From the NCBI RefSeq assembly GCF_035818635.1, contig NZ_JAYLLH010000004.1, positions 124,001 through 188,000 on the forward strand: a stretch of DNA of 64,000 nucleotides. Reading direction: 5' to 3'. The translations under genes were made by a program, and so were the position numbers. The notes under the pieces were generated by a model. That model made no database searches. It worked only from the letters and a program-made list of their open reading frames with translations, and was not told the origin of the DNA. Of the stretch, positions 17,133 to 24,769 are shown in pieces. Every line of letters begins with the position of its first letter. The first letter of the stretch is position 1. The DNA comes from Mesobacterium_A hydrothermale (GTDB lineage Bacteria > Pseudomonadota > Alphaproteobacteria > Rhodobacterales > Rhodobacteraceae).

Positions 17133-17270
17133 TCCGGTGACCGCGACCGGGCCGTTGCGAGCCCGGCACAAATGGTGATTTCCTGCCCATCCGGCCCGTC
17201 GGCCTTTTGACAAGCGCAGCCGATGCGGATACCACCGATCCTCAAGGGATGTCACTTTTGGATTGGCGCA

Positions 17271-19622
17271 ATGACCATTAAATTCCGGGGGCAGAAGCTC
17301 TCGTCCAAGGCAGGCGTTCGGACGCTGATCGGCGCAACCGCCATCGTAGTGGGCCTCGGGGCTGCCACCCTGCCTGCGCCGGTGTTGGCGCAGACCTACA
17401 GCTTCAACACTGTTGCAATTGAAGGCAACAAGCGGATCGAGCCGGGCACCATTCTCAGCTATGCCGGTATCGCCCGTGGCCAGCGTGTCAGCGCTGCCGA
17501 GCTGAACGATGCCTATCAGCGTATCATTGCATCCGGCCTGTTCGAATCTGTCGAGATCGAACCGCGTGGATCGCGCCTTGTGATCAAGGTGGTGGAGTTC
17601 CCCACCGTGAACCGCATCAGTTTCGAAGGGAACAAGCGGATCAAGGACGAAGACCTGTCGGCGGTCGTGCAATCGCAGTCGCGCCGCGTCTTCAGCCCGT
17701 CGCTGGCCGAGCAGGATGCCGCCCGGATTACCGAGACTTATGCCCAGCAGGGCCGTTTGTCCGCACGGGTGCAGCCGCGCGTCATTCGCCGAAGCGACAA
17801 CCGCGTCGACCTGATCTTCGAAGTGTTCGAAGGCGGCGTGGTCGAGGTCGAGCGCATCGGTTTTGCCGGCAACAAGGCCTATTCCGACAGCCGTCTGCGT
17901 CGCGTACTGGCGACCAAACAGGCTGGTATTTTCCGCGCGCTGATCCGCAGCGATACCTTCATTGCCGACCGGATCGAGTTCGACAAACAGGTGCTGCGCG
18001 ATTTCTATTCGTCGCGGGGCTACGTCGATTTCCGTATCACCGGCGTGAATGCGGAACTGGCCGAAGAGCGCGACGGCTATTTCGTGAATTTCAACGTTGA
18101 GGAAGGACAGCAGTTCAAGTTCGGTGAGATCACCGCGACCTCGGACCTGCCCGAAGTCGACACGGATCTGTTCCAGCGCGCCATCAAGGTGCGCCCGGGC
18201 AAGGTCTATTCCCCGTCATTGGTGGAAAATGAAATCGCGCGGCTGGAACGGTTGGCGATTCGCGAAGGTTTGAATTTCATCCGGGTCGAACCCCGCGTGA
18301 CCCGCAACGATCGCGATCTGACGCTGGATGTCGAACTGCTGTTGACCAAGGGGCCGCGTGTTTTTGTCGAACGCATCGATATCGAAGGCAATACCACGAC
18401 GTTGGACCAAGTGGTGCGCCGCCAGTTCGGCACCGTCGAGGGCGATCCGTTCAACCCGCGCGAAATCCGCGAAAGCGCCGAACGCATCCGCGCGCTTGGC
18501 TTCTTTGCGGATGCGCAGGTCGAAGCCCGTGAAGGCTCCAGCCCGCAGCAGGTGGTTGTCGACGTCAATGTCGAGGAACAGCCGACCGGGTCGCTGTCTT
18601 TTGGGGCGACCTATTCGTCGACCACCGGCACCGGCATCACGGTCGAATTCAGCGAACGCAACTTCCTTGGCCGAGGCCAGCAACTGACGCTGGGTGTAAC
18701 CACCGCGTCGGAAAGCCAGAACTACAAGTTCAATTTCTACGAACCGGCGTTCCTTGGGCGCAAGGTGGGCTTCGGGCTGGCGCTGAACTATGTCGAGACC
18801 GACAACCTGTCAGTGGGCTATGACACCGCGACGGGCACGTTCTCTCCGTCGCTGTCGTTCCCGATTTCGGAAAGCGGGCGTCTGAACCTGCGCTACACTG
18901 CGGACTTCAAGGAAATGAAGAATCCCGGTGACGTTGGCGATATCACCGCCGCCGAAGTTGCTGTTGGCAAGGTCTGGCAACAGTCCTTGGGCTACAGCTT
19001 CAGCTACGACACCCGTCGCACCGGGCTTGATCCGAATTCGGGTGTGCTTCTGGAATTCGGTCAGGATTTCGGTATCGACGACAACGACGAGCATTTCCTG
19101 ATCACCTCGGTTCGGGCGATTGCCCAAACCAAGATCATGAACGAGGAAGTGACGCTGCGGGCTACGCTGGAAGGCGGCGCGCTGGATTATTCCGGTGGCG
19201 GCGGCCGCGCCATTGACCGCTTCTTGCTGGGCCCGTCCAAGTTGCGTGGCTTCGACTATGCCGGGATCGGTCCCCGTGAAATCGGGACCACCGCGGGCGG
19301 AGCAGCGTATAACGACGCGCTTGGCGGCAATTACTTCGCCGTAGCCCGGTTCGAAGCGGAATTCCCGCTGCCGGTGCCCGAGGAGTACGGCATCTCTGGC
19401 GGTGTGTTCTATGACGTCGGCTCGCTTTGGGGGCTGGACAACACGACCACAAGCACCGGCACCGTCTACTACGAGGACTTCACGCCGCGCCACGTGATCG
19501 GGGCGTCGATCTTCTGGGACACGGCAATCGGCCCGCTGCGGTTTAACTGGACCAAGGCGCTGACCAAGGAGCGCTTCGATCAGGAACAGACGTTCGATCT
19601 GACCATTTCGACCAAGTTCTGA
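17271..19622 (+). CDS. bamA: Outer membrane protein assembly factor BamA
   Basis: 783 residues from ATG 17271, which places a signal peptide (about 1-40, ending VLAQ) directly at the N-terminus; an in-frame ATG at 17223 would add 16 residues with no benefit. Five POTRA domains follow (about 45-420; each with a VxxIxxxGNxxI-type strand such as FNTVAIEGNKRIEPGTI), then a 16-strand barrel including the loop-6 region with LRGF. The chain ends in ISTKF with a C-terminal Phe as the beta-signal requires. BamA inserts beta-barrel proteins into the outer membrane. Confidence 0.96.
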   Translation: MTIKFRGQKLSSKAGVRTLIGATAIVVGLGAATLPAPVLAQTYSFNTVAIEGNKRIEPGTILSYAGIARGQRVSAAELNDAYQRIIASGLFESVEIEPRGSRLVIKVVEFPTVNRISFEGNKRIKDEDLSAVVQSQSRRVFSPSLAEQDAARITETYAQQGRLSARVQPRVIRRSDNRVDLIFEVFEGGVVEVERIGFAGNKAYSDSRLRRVLATKQAGIFRALIRSDTFIADRIEFDKQVLRDFYSSRGYVDFRITGVNAELAEERDGYFVNFNVEEGQQFKFGEITATSDLPEVDTDLFQRAIKVRPGKVYSPSLVENEIARLERLAIREGLNFIRVEPRVTRNDRDLTLDVELLLTKGPRVFVERIDIEGNTTTLDQVVRRQFGTVEGDPFNPREIRESAERIRALGFFADAQVEAREGSSPQQVVVDVNVEEQPTGSLSFGATYSSTTGTGITVEFSERNFLGRGQQLTLGVTTASESQNYKFNFYEPAFLGRKVGFGLALNYVETDNLSVGYDTATGTFSPSLSFPISESGRLNLRYTADFKEMKNPGDVGDITAAEVAVGKVWQQSLGYSFSYDTRRTGLDPNSGVLLEFGQDFGIDDNDEHFLITSVRAIAQTKIMNEEVTLRATLEGGALDYSGGGGRAIDRFLLGPSKLRGFDYAGIGPREIGTTAGGAAYNDALGGNYFAVARFEAEFPLPVPEEYGISGGVFYDVGSLWGLDNTTTSTGTVYYEDFTPRHVIGASIFWDTAIGPLRFNWTKALTKERFDQEQTFDLTISTKF

Positions 19623-19623
19623 C

Positions 19624-20190
19624 GTGACACGCCTGATTTCCGCAATCTTGACCGCCGCCTGTCTGTCGATGGGCGGCGGTCCGCTTTCAGCGCAGGATTT
19701 CCAGCAGGGGGTTCTGCAAAGCCAGGTCCTGATGATCGACTCGGACCGGTTCTTCAGTGACAGCGCGTTCGGCAAACGGGTCTCGGCCGAGGTCGAGGCG
19801 GAAGGCGCAAACATCGCTGCAGAAAACCGCCGGATCGAGGCAGAGCTGACCGACGAGGAAAAGGCCCTGACCGACAAGCGCCCGACGCTGCCGGCCACAG
19901 AGTTCCGCGCCCTCGCAGATGCGTTCGATGAAAAGGTCCAGACACTGCGCCGCGAACAGGATGCCAAGGCACGCGCGCTTGGCCAGCGCGGCGATGAAGC
20001 GCGTCGGCGGTTTCTTCTGGCCGCGCGGCCGGTCTTGGGCGACCTGATGCGCGATGCGGGCGCGCTGATCATCCTGGAACGGCGCGGGGTCTTTCTGGCG
20101 TCGGATGCCATCGACATCACCGACGAAGCCATCGCCAAGATCGACGCCGCACTGGGGGACGGCAGCGATCTGACCCCGCCGGAGGAGTAG
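19624..20190 (+). CDS. skp: Periplasmic chaperone Skp/OmpH family
   Basis: 188 residues, GTG start one base after the bamA stop. N-terminal signal peptide (about 1-23, ending LSA-Q). The rest is mostly charged coiled coil (residues about 60-130) as in the tentacle arms of the Skp trimer, with a short beta core containing VLMIDSDRFFSDSAFG. Skp holds unfolded outer-membrane proteins on the way to BamA, its upstream neighbour. The usual lpxD that often follows skp is not here; fabZ follows directly. Confidence 0.88.
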   Translation: MTRLISAILTAACLSMGGGPLSAQDFQQGVLQSQVLMIDSDRFFSDSAFGKRVSAEVEAEGANIAAENRRIEAELTDEEKALTDKRPTLPATEFRALADAFDEKVQTLRREQDAKARALGQRGDEARRRFLLAARPVLGDLMRDAGALIILERRGVFLASDAIDITDEAIAKIDAALGDGSDLTPPEE

Positions 20191-20251
20191 TGCGCTTGCC
20201 CAAGCCGCGCCCGATTGCTAGGAGCAGGGCGAAACCCGAAAGGACCCAACC

Positions 20252-20716
20252 ATGACCGACACGCTTTTGAGCGCCGACATTCAGTTGATCCAGCGCATCC
20301 TGCCGCACCGCTATCCGTTCCTGCTGGTTGACAAGGTGGTCGATATCGACGGCACCCAATCGGCCCGTGGCATCAAGAACGTGACGATGAACGAACCGCA
20401 TTTCCAGGGGCATTTTCCCGGCATGCCGATCATGCCCGGCGTCACCATCGTCGAAGCGATGGCGCAGACCGCCGCTGTCATGGTGGGCACCGCGCTGGAC
20501 ATGGCCGACAAGGAAATGAAGGTCTATTTCATGGCAATCGACGGCTGCAAGTTCCGCCGCAAGGTCATTCCCGGGGACGTGCTCGAAATGCACCTGACCA
20601 CCCTGCGCGGCAAGCCCGGCGGCAAGGTCTGGAAATTTGCCGGCAAGGCCACGGTCAACGGTGAAATGGCGGCAGAGGCTGAATTCTCTGCCATGATGGA
20701 ACTGCCAGCGGCATGA
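20252..20716 (+). CDS. fabZ: 3-hydroxyacyl-[acyl-carrier-protein] dehydratase FabZ
   Basis: 154 residues. Hot-dog fold with the active-site His in LPHRYPFLLVDKV and the catalytic Glu region in GVTIVEAMAQTAAV. It dehydrates 3-hydroxyacyl-ACP in fatty acid elongation and competes with LpxA for 3-hydroxyacyl-ACP, which is why the two are linked. The stop overlaps the lpxA ATG by four bases. Confidence 0.97.
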   Translation: MTDTLLSADIQLIQRILPHRYPFLLVDKVVDIDGTQSARGIKNVTMNEPHFQGHFPGMPIMPGVTIVEAMAQTAAVMVGTALDMADKEMKVYFMAIDGCKFRRKVIPGDVLEMHLTTLRGKPGGKVWKFAGKATVNGEMAAEAEFSAMMELPAA

Positions 20717-21504
20717 CCACCGGACCGACCATTCACCCCGGCGCCATCGTCGAAGAGGGCGCGAAAATCGGGCCGGGCTGCTATGTCGGCCCGTTCTGCC
20801 ACATCGGCCCCGAGGTGACGCTGGGCGCCAATGTCGAGATCAAGAGCCACGTCGTCATCACCGGAAACACCACGATCGGCGACGACACGGTGATCTTTCC
20901 CTTTGCCGTCATCGGCGAGGTACCTCAGGACCTGAAGTTCCGGGGCGAAAAGACCCGGCTGGAAATCGGCAAGCGCAACCGCATCCGCGAACATGTCACC
21001 ATGAACGCGGGCACCGAGGGCGGCGGCGGGCTGACCAAGGTGGGCGATGACGGGCTGTTCATGGCGGGCTGCCACGTGGCCCATGACGTGATCATCGGCG
21101 ACCGGGTGATCCTGGTGAACAACTCGGCCCTGGCGGGGCATTGCGTGATCGAGGATGACGTGATCGTCGGCGGCCTGTCGGGCGTGCATCAATGGGTGCG
21201 CATCGGGCGCGGGGCGATCATCGGTGCGGTCACGATGGTGACCAACGACGTGATCCCCTATGGTCTGGTGCAGGCACCGCGCGGACAGCTGGACGGGCTG
21301 AACCTTGTCGGGCTCAAGCGAAAGGGCGTGTCGCGCGCCGATATCACCGCGCTGCGGGCCGCGTTCCAGATGCTGGCGCAGGGCGAAGGCAGTTTCCACG
21401 AGCGCGCCAAGCGGCTTGGGGCGGAAACCGACAGCGACTATGTCCGCCAGATCACCGATTTCATCCTGGGCGACAGCGACCGGTCGTTCCTGACGCCGGG
21501 CTGA
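20713..21504 (+). CDS. lpxA: UDP-N-acetylglucosamine O-acyltransferase
   Basis: 263 residues. Left-handed beta-helix hexapeptide repeats run from about residue 4 to 190, with the catalytic His in GCHVAHDVIIGD, then a helical C-terminal domain (RADITALRAAFQML). It starts lipid A synthesis by adding a 3-hydroxyacyl chain to UDP-GlcNAc. Overlaps fabZ; lpxI begins five bases after its stop. Confidence 0.97.
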   Translation: MTTGPTIHPGAIVEEGAKIGPGCYVGPFCHIGPEVTLGANVEIKSHVVITGNTTIGDDTVIFPFAVIGEVPQDLKFRGEKTRLEIGKRNRIREHVTMNAGTEGGGGLTKVGDDGLFMAGCHVAHDVIIGDRVILVNNSALAGHCVIEDDVIVGGLSGVHQWVRIGRGAIIGAVTMVTNDVIPYGLVQAPRGQLDGLNLVGLKRKGVSRADITALRAAFQMLAQGEGSFHERAKRLGAETDSDYVRQITDFILGDSDRSFLTPG

Positions 21505-21509
21505 TCCGG

Positions 21510-22292
21510 ATGCTGGCCCTGATCGTCGGCAACGGCGCGCTGCCCCGCGCGGTGGCCGCGGCGCAGGACGTGCCGCCGCTGGTCTGCGCGCTGGCCGGTC
21601 ATGCGCCGGACGGGCTGACGCCGGACATCACGTTTCGCGTCGAACACCTGGGCAGCCTGCTGCGCCGTCTGAAACGCGCGGGGGTCACCCGGATTTGCCT
21701 GTGTGGCAAGGTCGACCGGCCCGACATTTCCCTGAAACGGCTGGACTGGCGCACCGCGTTGATGCTGCCGCGCATGTTGAAGGCGCTGAAACTGGGTGAC
21801 GACGGCGCGCTGCGCATTGTCATCGCGCTGTTCGAGGCCGGTGGCTTTGCCGTCGAGGCCGCGCACGAGGCCGCGCCCGACCTGTTGCCGCCGGCGGGGG
21901 TGCTGACCGCCGCGCCCCTGTCTGACAGCGCAGAGGCAGACGCCCGGGCAGGGGATGCGGCCATCGCGGCCATGGGGCGCGCGGATCTGGGCCAGGCCTG
22001 CCTGGTGCGGCACGGCGCCGTGCTGGCGACCGAGACCGAAACCGGGACGGATGCGCTGATCGTGGGGCAGGGGCAAGCCGGGGCCGTGCTGTACAAGGCC
22101 CCCAAACCCGATCAGGACCGCCGCGCCGACCTGCCCACCATCGGCCCCGACACCGCGCGCAACGCCGTTGCCGCCGGCCTGTCCGGCCTGGTGATCGAGG
22201 CGGGCGGCGTCATGGTGCTGGACCTGCCTGTCGTGCAGGACATTCTCGACGCTGCCGGGCTGTTTCTCTGGGTTCGGGAAAGGCCGGTCTGA
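21510..22292 (+). CDS. lpxI: UDP-2,3-diacylglucosamine pyrophosphatase LpxI
   Basis: 260 residues. N-terminal domain LALIVGNGALPRAVA and C-terminal LpxI (DUF1009) catalytic domain with KAPKPDQDRRADLPTIG and GLVIEAGGVMVLD. It hydrolyses UDP-2,3-diacylglucosamine to lipid X, replacing the unrelated LpxH of gammaproteobacteria. The start at 21510 keeps the gene out of the lpxA frame. Its stop shares a base with the lpxB ATG (TGATG). Confidence 0.94.
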   Translation: MLALIVGNGALPRAVAAAQDVPPLVCALAGHAPDGLTPDITFRVEHLGSLLRRLKRAGVTRICLCGKVDRPDISLKRLDWRTALMLPRMLKALKLGDDGALRIVIALFEAGGFAVEAAHEAAPDLLPPAGVLTAAPLSDSAEADARAGDAAIAAMGRADLGQACLVRHGAVLATETETGTDALIVGQGQAGAVLYKAPKPDQDRRADLPTIGPDTARNAVAAGLSGLVIEAGGVMVLDLPVVQDILDAAGLFLWVRERPV

Positions 22293-23464
22293 TGCGCGTT
22301 TTCATCATCGCGGGCGAACCTTCGGGCGACAAGCTGGGCGCGGCGCTGATGGCCGGGCTGACAGAGCTGGTGCCGGATGTCACCTTTGACGGGATCGGCG
22401 GCGAACGCATGATCGGCGAGGGGCTGCAAAGCCTGTTCCCGATGGAAGAGATCTCGATCATGGGCATCACCGAGATCCTGCGCGAATACCGCGCGCTCAA
22501 GGCCCGGATCCGTCAGACGGCGGAAGAGGTCGTGCGCCAGAAACCCGACGTGCTGATCACCATCGACCTGCCGGAGTTTTCCCTCCGCGTGGCGCGGCTG
22601 GTCAAGGCGGCCAGCGCGATCCGTACCGTGCATTATGTTGCGCCCACGGTCTGGGCCTGGCGCCCGGGACGTGCGGCCAAGATGGCGGCGCATGTCGACC
22701 AGGTACTGGCGCTTCTGCCGTTCGAGCCGCCCTATATGGAAGCCGCCGGGATGCGCTGCGATTTCGTCGGGCACCCGGTGGTGACCGACCCGCAGGCGAC
22801 CGAGGCAGAGGCGCAGGCGTTTCGCGCCGCACGGGGGCTGGGGGATGCTCCGTTCTGCCTGATCCTGCCCGGCTCGCGCCGCAGCGAGGTCAGCCGCCTT
22901 GCCCCGGTGTTCGGCGATGTCGCGGGCGGTCTGTCCAAGGCGCGCCCGGAACTGCGCTTTGGAGTGGTGGCAGCGCGGCCCGTGGCGGACCTGGTGCAGG
23001 CGTCGGTGGCAGACTGGCCTGTGCGCCCGATCCTGATCGACCCACGCGACGACGAAGAACAGGCTTCCCGCCGGACCAAGGCGGCGGTGTTCCGTGCGGC
23101 CGATGTGGCGCTGGCAGCCTCGGGCACCGTGTCGTTGGAACTGGCTGCGGCGGGCACGCCGATGGTGATTGCCTACGACATGAACTGGCTTAGCCGTCAG
23201 ATCATCGGACGGATGCTGCGCGTGGATACGGTGACGTTGGTCAACCTCGTGTCGGACACCCGCGCGGTGCCGGAATTCATCGGCCAGGCGTGTCTGCCCG
23301 AGCGCATTGCCCCGGCGCTGGAACAGGTGTTGGCCGAACCGCAGCCTCAGATCGATGCCATGGCTCTGACGATGGAGCGGCTGGGCCGTGGCGGCGAAGC
23401 GCCCGGTCTGCGCGCAGCCCGGGCCGTCCTGGACGGGCTGGCCAAGGCACAGACCCGCCGGTAG
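22292..23464 (+). CDS. lpxB: Lipid-A-disaccharide synthase
   Basis: 390 residues. N-terminal FIIAGEPSGDKLGAALM, the core DGIGGERMIGEGL, the conserved VAPTVWAWRPGRAAKM, and C-terminal GSRRSEVSRLAPVF plus AASGTVSLELAAAGTPMVIAY. It joins lipid X to UDP-2,3-diacylglucosamine. Last gene of the run, followed by a strong bidirectional terminator. Confidence 0.97.
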   Translation: MRVFIIAGEPSGDKLGAALMAGLTELVPDVTFDGIGGERMIGEGLQSLFPMEEISIMGITEILREYRALKARIRQTAEEVVRQKPDVLITIDLPEFSLRVARLVKAASAIRTVHYVAPTVWAWRPGRAAKMAAHVDQVLALLPFEPPYMEAAGMRCDFVGHPVVTDPQATEAEAQAFRAARGLGDAPFCLILPGSRRSEVSRLAPVFGDVAGGLSKARPELRFGVVAARPVADLVQASVADWPVRPILIDPRDDEEQASRRTKAAVFRAADVALAASGTVSLELAAAGTPMVIAYDMNWLSRQIIGRMLRVDTVTLVNLVSDTRAVPEFIGQACLPERIAPALEQVLAEPQPQIDAMALTMERLGRGGEAPGLRAARAVLDGLAKAQTRR

Positions 23465-23491
23465 GCCCGCGGTGTCCCAACCGGACAACAA

Positions 23492-23519
23492 AAAACCCCG
23501 CCAGTTCGGGCGGGGTTTT
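23492..23519. terminator. Bidirectional terminator between lpxB and IalB-family gene
   Basis: Perfect 11-bp stem AAAACCCCGCC (23492-23502) / GGCGGGGTTTT (23509-23519) with a six-base loop. It serves both convergent genes. Confidence 0.92.
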
Positions 23520-23542
23520 GAAATCCAGGGTCCCGGACGCGG

Positions 23543-24190
23543 TCAGCCGCCTTGCTTGACCGGCGTGACCTTGTCGAAGCTGGCGGTAAAGCCCTTCAGC
23601 GACATCGACACGCTGACCTTCTGATCCGGTGCCAGCGCGGGCACCAAGGTCAGCTTGGCCGCAGCGCCGGCCTTGAAGCGCGAAATGTCTTCGGCCGTAA
23701 AGCCGACGCGCGCATAGCAGCCGCCCTGGGTGCAAAAGCTGTAGTCATAGCGTTTGGCCTGACCGCTATCGACCTGGATCGTCAGGCGCTGGGTCAGCAG
23801 CGTTTCCAGCGGCACAACAAAGGTGCCACCGGCCACGACCTGACCACCGCCTTCCAGCCGGAACAGGCTGGCTTCGGCCACCGGGTTGCCTTCGGCGTCT
23901 TTCAGCAGTTGGTACATCTGGCAGGGTTCTGTCTGGCCTTCAGGGACCCGAAGGCACTGTACCTGCCAGTCACCGTTGGTTTCCAGAACATAGCTCTGCG
24001 CCTGCTGCGGCGCAGGCGCGGCGGCATCCCCTTCGGCGGGAACACTTTCGCCGGTGTCGAGTTCGCCAAGAAGCTGCACATCGCCCCCTTCGGTCTGATC
24101 TGCGGGGGCCTGGGCGGCGTCCTGCGCGATGCCCGGTGCCGCTGCCAGAAGGGCAGCCAGGGCGGTTGCGGCAAACAGGTGTTTGGTCAT
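23543..24190 (-). CDS. Invasion-associated locus B (IalB) family periplasmic protein
   Basis: 215 residues from ATG 24190; the in-frame region upstream does not look coding. Signal peptide about 1-22 (ending IAQ-D), an Ala/Pro/Gln-rich spacer, then the IalB domain (about 70-205) with NGDWQVQCLRVP, a Cys pair in EPCQMYQL, and FCTQGGCYARVGF. Members are small secreted beta-proteins linked to host-cell entry in Bartonella, but they are common in free-living Rhodobacteraceae where their role is unclear. Monocistronic, divergent from the HerA-like gene across a 579-bp non-coding region. Confidence 0.88.
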   Translation of the reverse strand: MTKHLFAATALAALLAAAPGIAQDAAQAPADQTEGGDVQLLGELDTGESVPAEGDAAAPAPQQAQSYVLETNGDWQVQCLRVPEGQTEPCQMYQLLKDAEGNPVAEASLFRLEGGGQVVAGGTFVVPLETLLTQRLTIQVDSGQAKRYDYSFCTQGGCYARVGFTAEDISRFKAGAAAKLTLVPALAPDQKVSVSMSLKGFTASFDKVTPVKQGG

Positions 24191-24314
24191 CGTAAAATTC
24201 TTCCCTGAGAGGCTATCGTCTATGTCTTCGCCACCTAACACGGACATCGCCGGGTGTCAGGGCCAAAACGTCGCACGGGTTCGTGAGATGGGCGATAACC
24301 TGCCAGACAGAATA

Positions 24315-24330
24315 TACCCAATAGTGGGTA
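24315..24330. promoter_or_regulatory. Palindromic operator candidate
   Basis: TACCCA-ATAG-TGGGTA, a perfect 6-bp inverted repeat with a four-base centre, 125 bases upstream of the IalB-family start. The regulator is unknown. Confidence 0.35.
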
Positions 24331-24344
24331 CAAGACGCTGAGAA

Positions 24345-24421
24345 GAAAAAGAAAAAGGGGACGTCACCGCCCCCTTTTTTGAAATTTATCGCTCCCTGTC
24401 GGACTGGCCGACTTTGTTATT
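24345..24421 (-). ncRNA. Candidate small RNA A (about 75 nt, minus strand)
   Basis: On the minus strand TTGACC (24456-24451) and TAGCGT (24433-24428) are spaced by 17 bases, predicting a start near 24421. The transcript would contain a small hairpin GTCGG/CCGAC (24412-24408 with 24402-24398) and end at a strong terminator: AAAAAGGGG (24352-24360) pairs with CCCCTTTTT (24371-24379), closed by CG/CG and followed by CTTTTTC on the minus strand. The terminator is nearly symmetric, so a plus-strand transcript is also possible. No reading frame of note. Confidence 0.45.
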
Positions 24422-24608
24422 GACGGGACGCTACGAAACTATTTTCGACCGGTCAACAGGGATTCTTTGCCGTTACGGTCATTCGCAGAAAAAAAATTTT
24501 CATGCCAAGTCTGGCTGTAGAAAACTGCGAAACAGAGAAATTAAATTTCCTCTGGGCGCTTGATTTTGAATGAAATTTCTTGCTGCGGCGCGGCAAAACT
24601 TTCCCTGT

Positions 24609-24725
24609 TCAGCAAAAAAAGGCCGCGCCTTGTGACGCGGCCAGTCTGACAGGGAGGAAGTCTGTCCAATTCCCAGAGGACATCGGGTTTTGGACAGCGT
24701 TGACACTGGCACCAATTGGTTAAGC
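24609..24725 (-). ncRNA. Candidate small RNA B with anti-Shine-Dalgarno motif (about 90-115 nt, minus strand)
   Basis: Minus strand, 5' to 3': a hairpin CTGTCCAA/TTGGACAG (24697-24690 with 24669-24662) extended by CCC/GGG, then a likely unpaired CUUCCUCCCU (24660-24651), then a strong terminator GGCCGCG/CGCGGCC (24642-24636 with 24627-24621) followed by seven T. A CU-rich anti-SD stretch between a 5' hairpin and the terminator is the design of several alphaproteobacterial trans-acting small RNAs. The 5' end is uncertain; CATACT near 24735 could be a -10 box. It would be antisense to the herA leader. Confidence 0.5.
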
Positions 24726-24769
24726 AAGTATGGTGAGCCCGAGCGGTTTGAGTTGAAGGAGGCTGGATC

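Larger units (their letters stand above)
24191..24769. other. 579-bp AT-richer intergenic region with two terminators, a palindrome and two candidate small RNAs
   Basis: The longest non-coding stretch of the window and visibly richer in A/T than its surroundings. It holds a TACCCA-ATAG-TGGGTA palindrome (24315-24330), two intrinsic terminators (24352-24379 and 24614-24642) that both fit minus-strand transcripts, hairpins upstream of each, and promoter-like boxes. No convincing protein frame was found. Two divergent protein genes flank it, so neither terminator belongs to a protein gene. Confidence 0.7.

Noticed and set aside
17223..17270. Earlier in-frame ATG for bamA
   Set aside because: It would push the signal peptide 16 residues inward and lacks a ribosome site.
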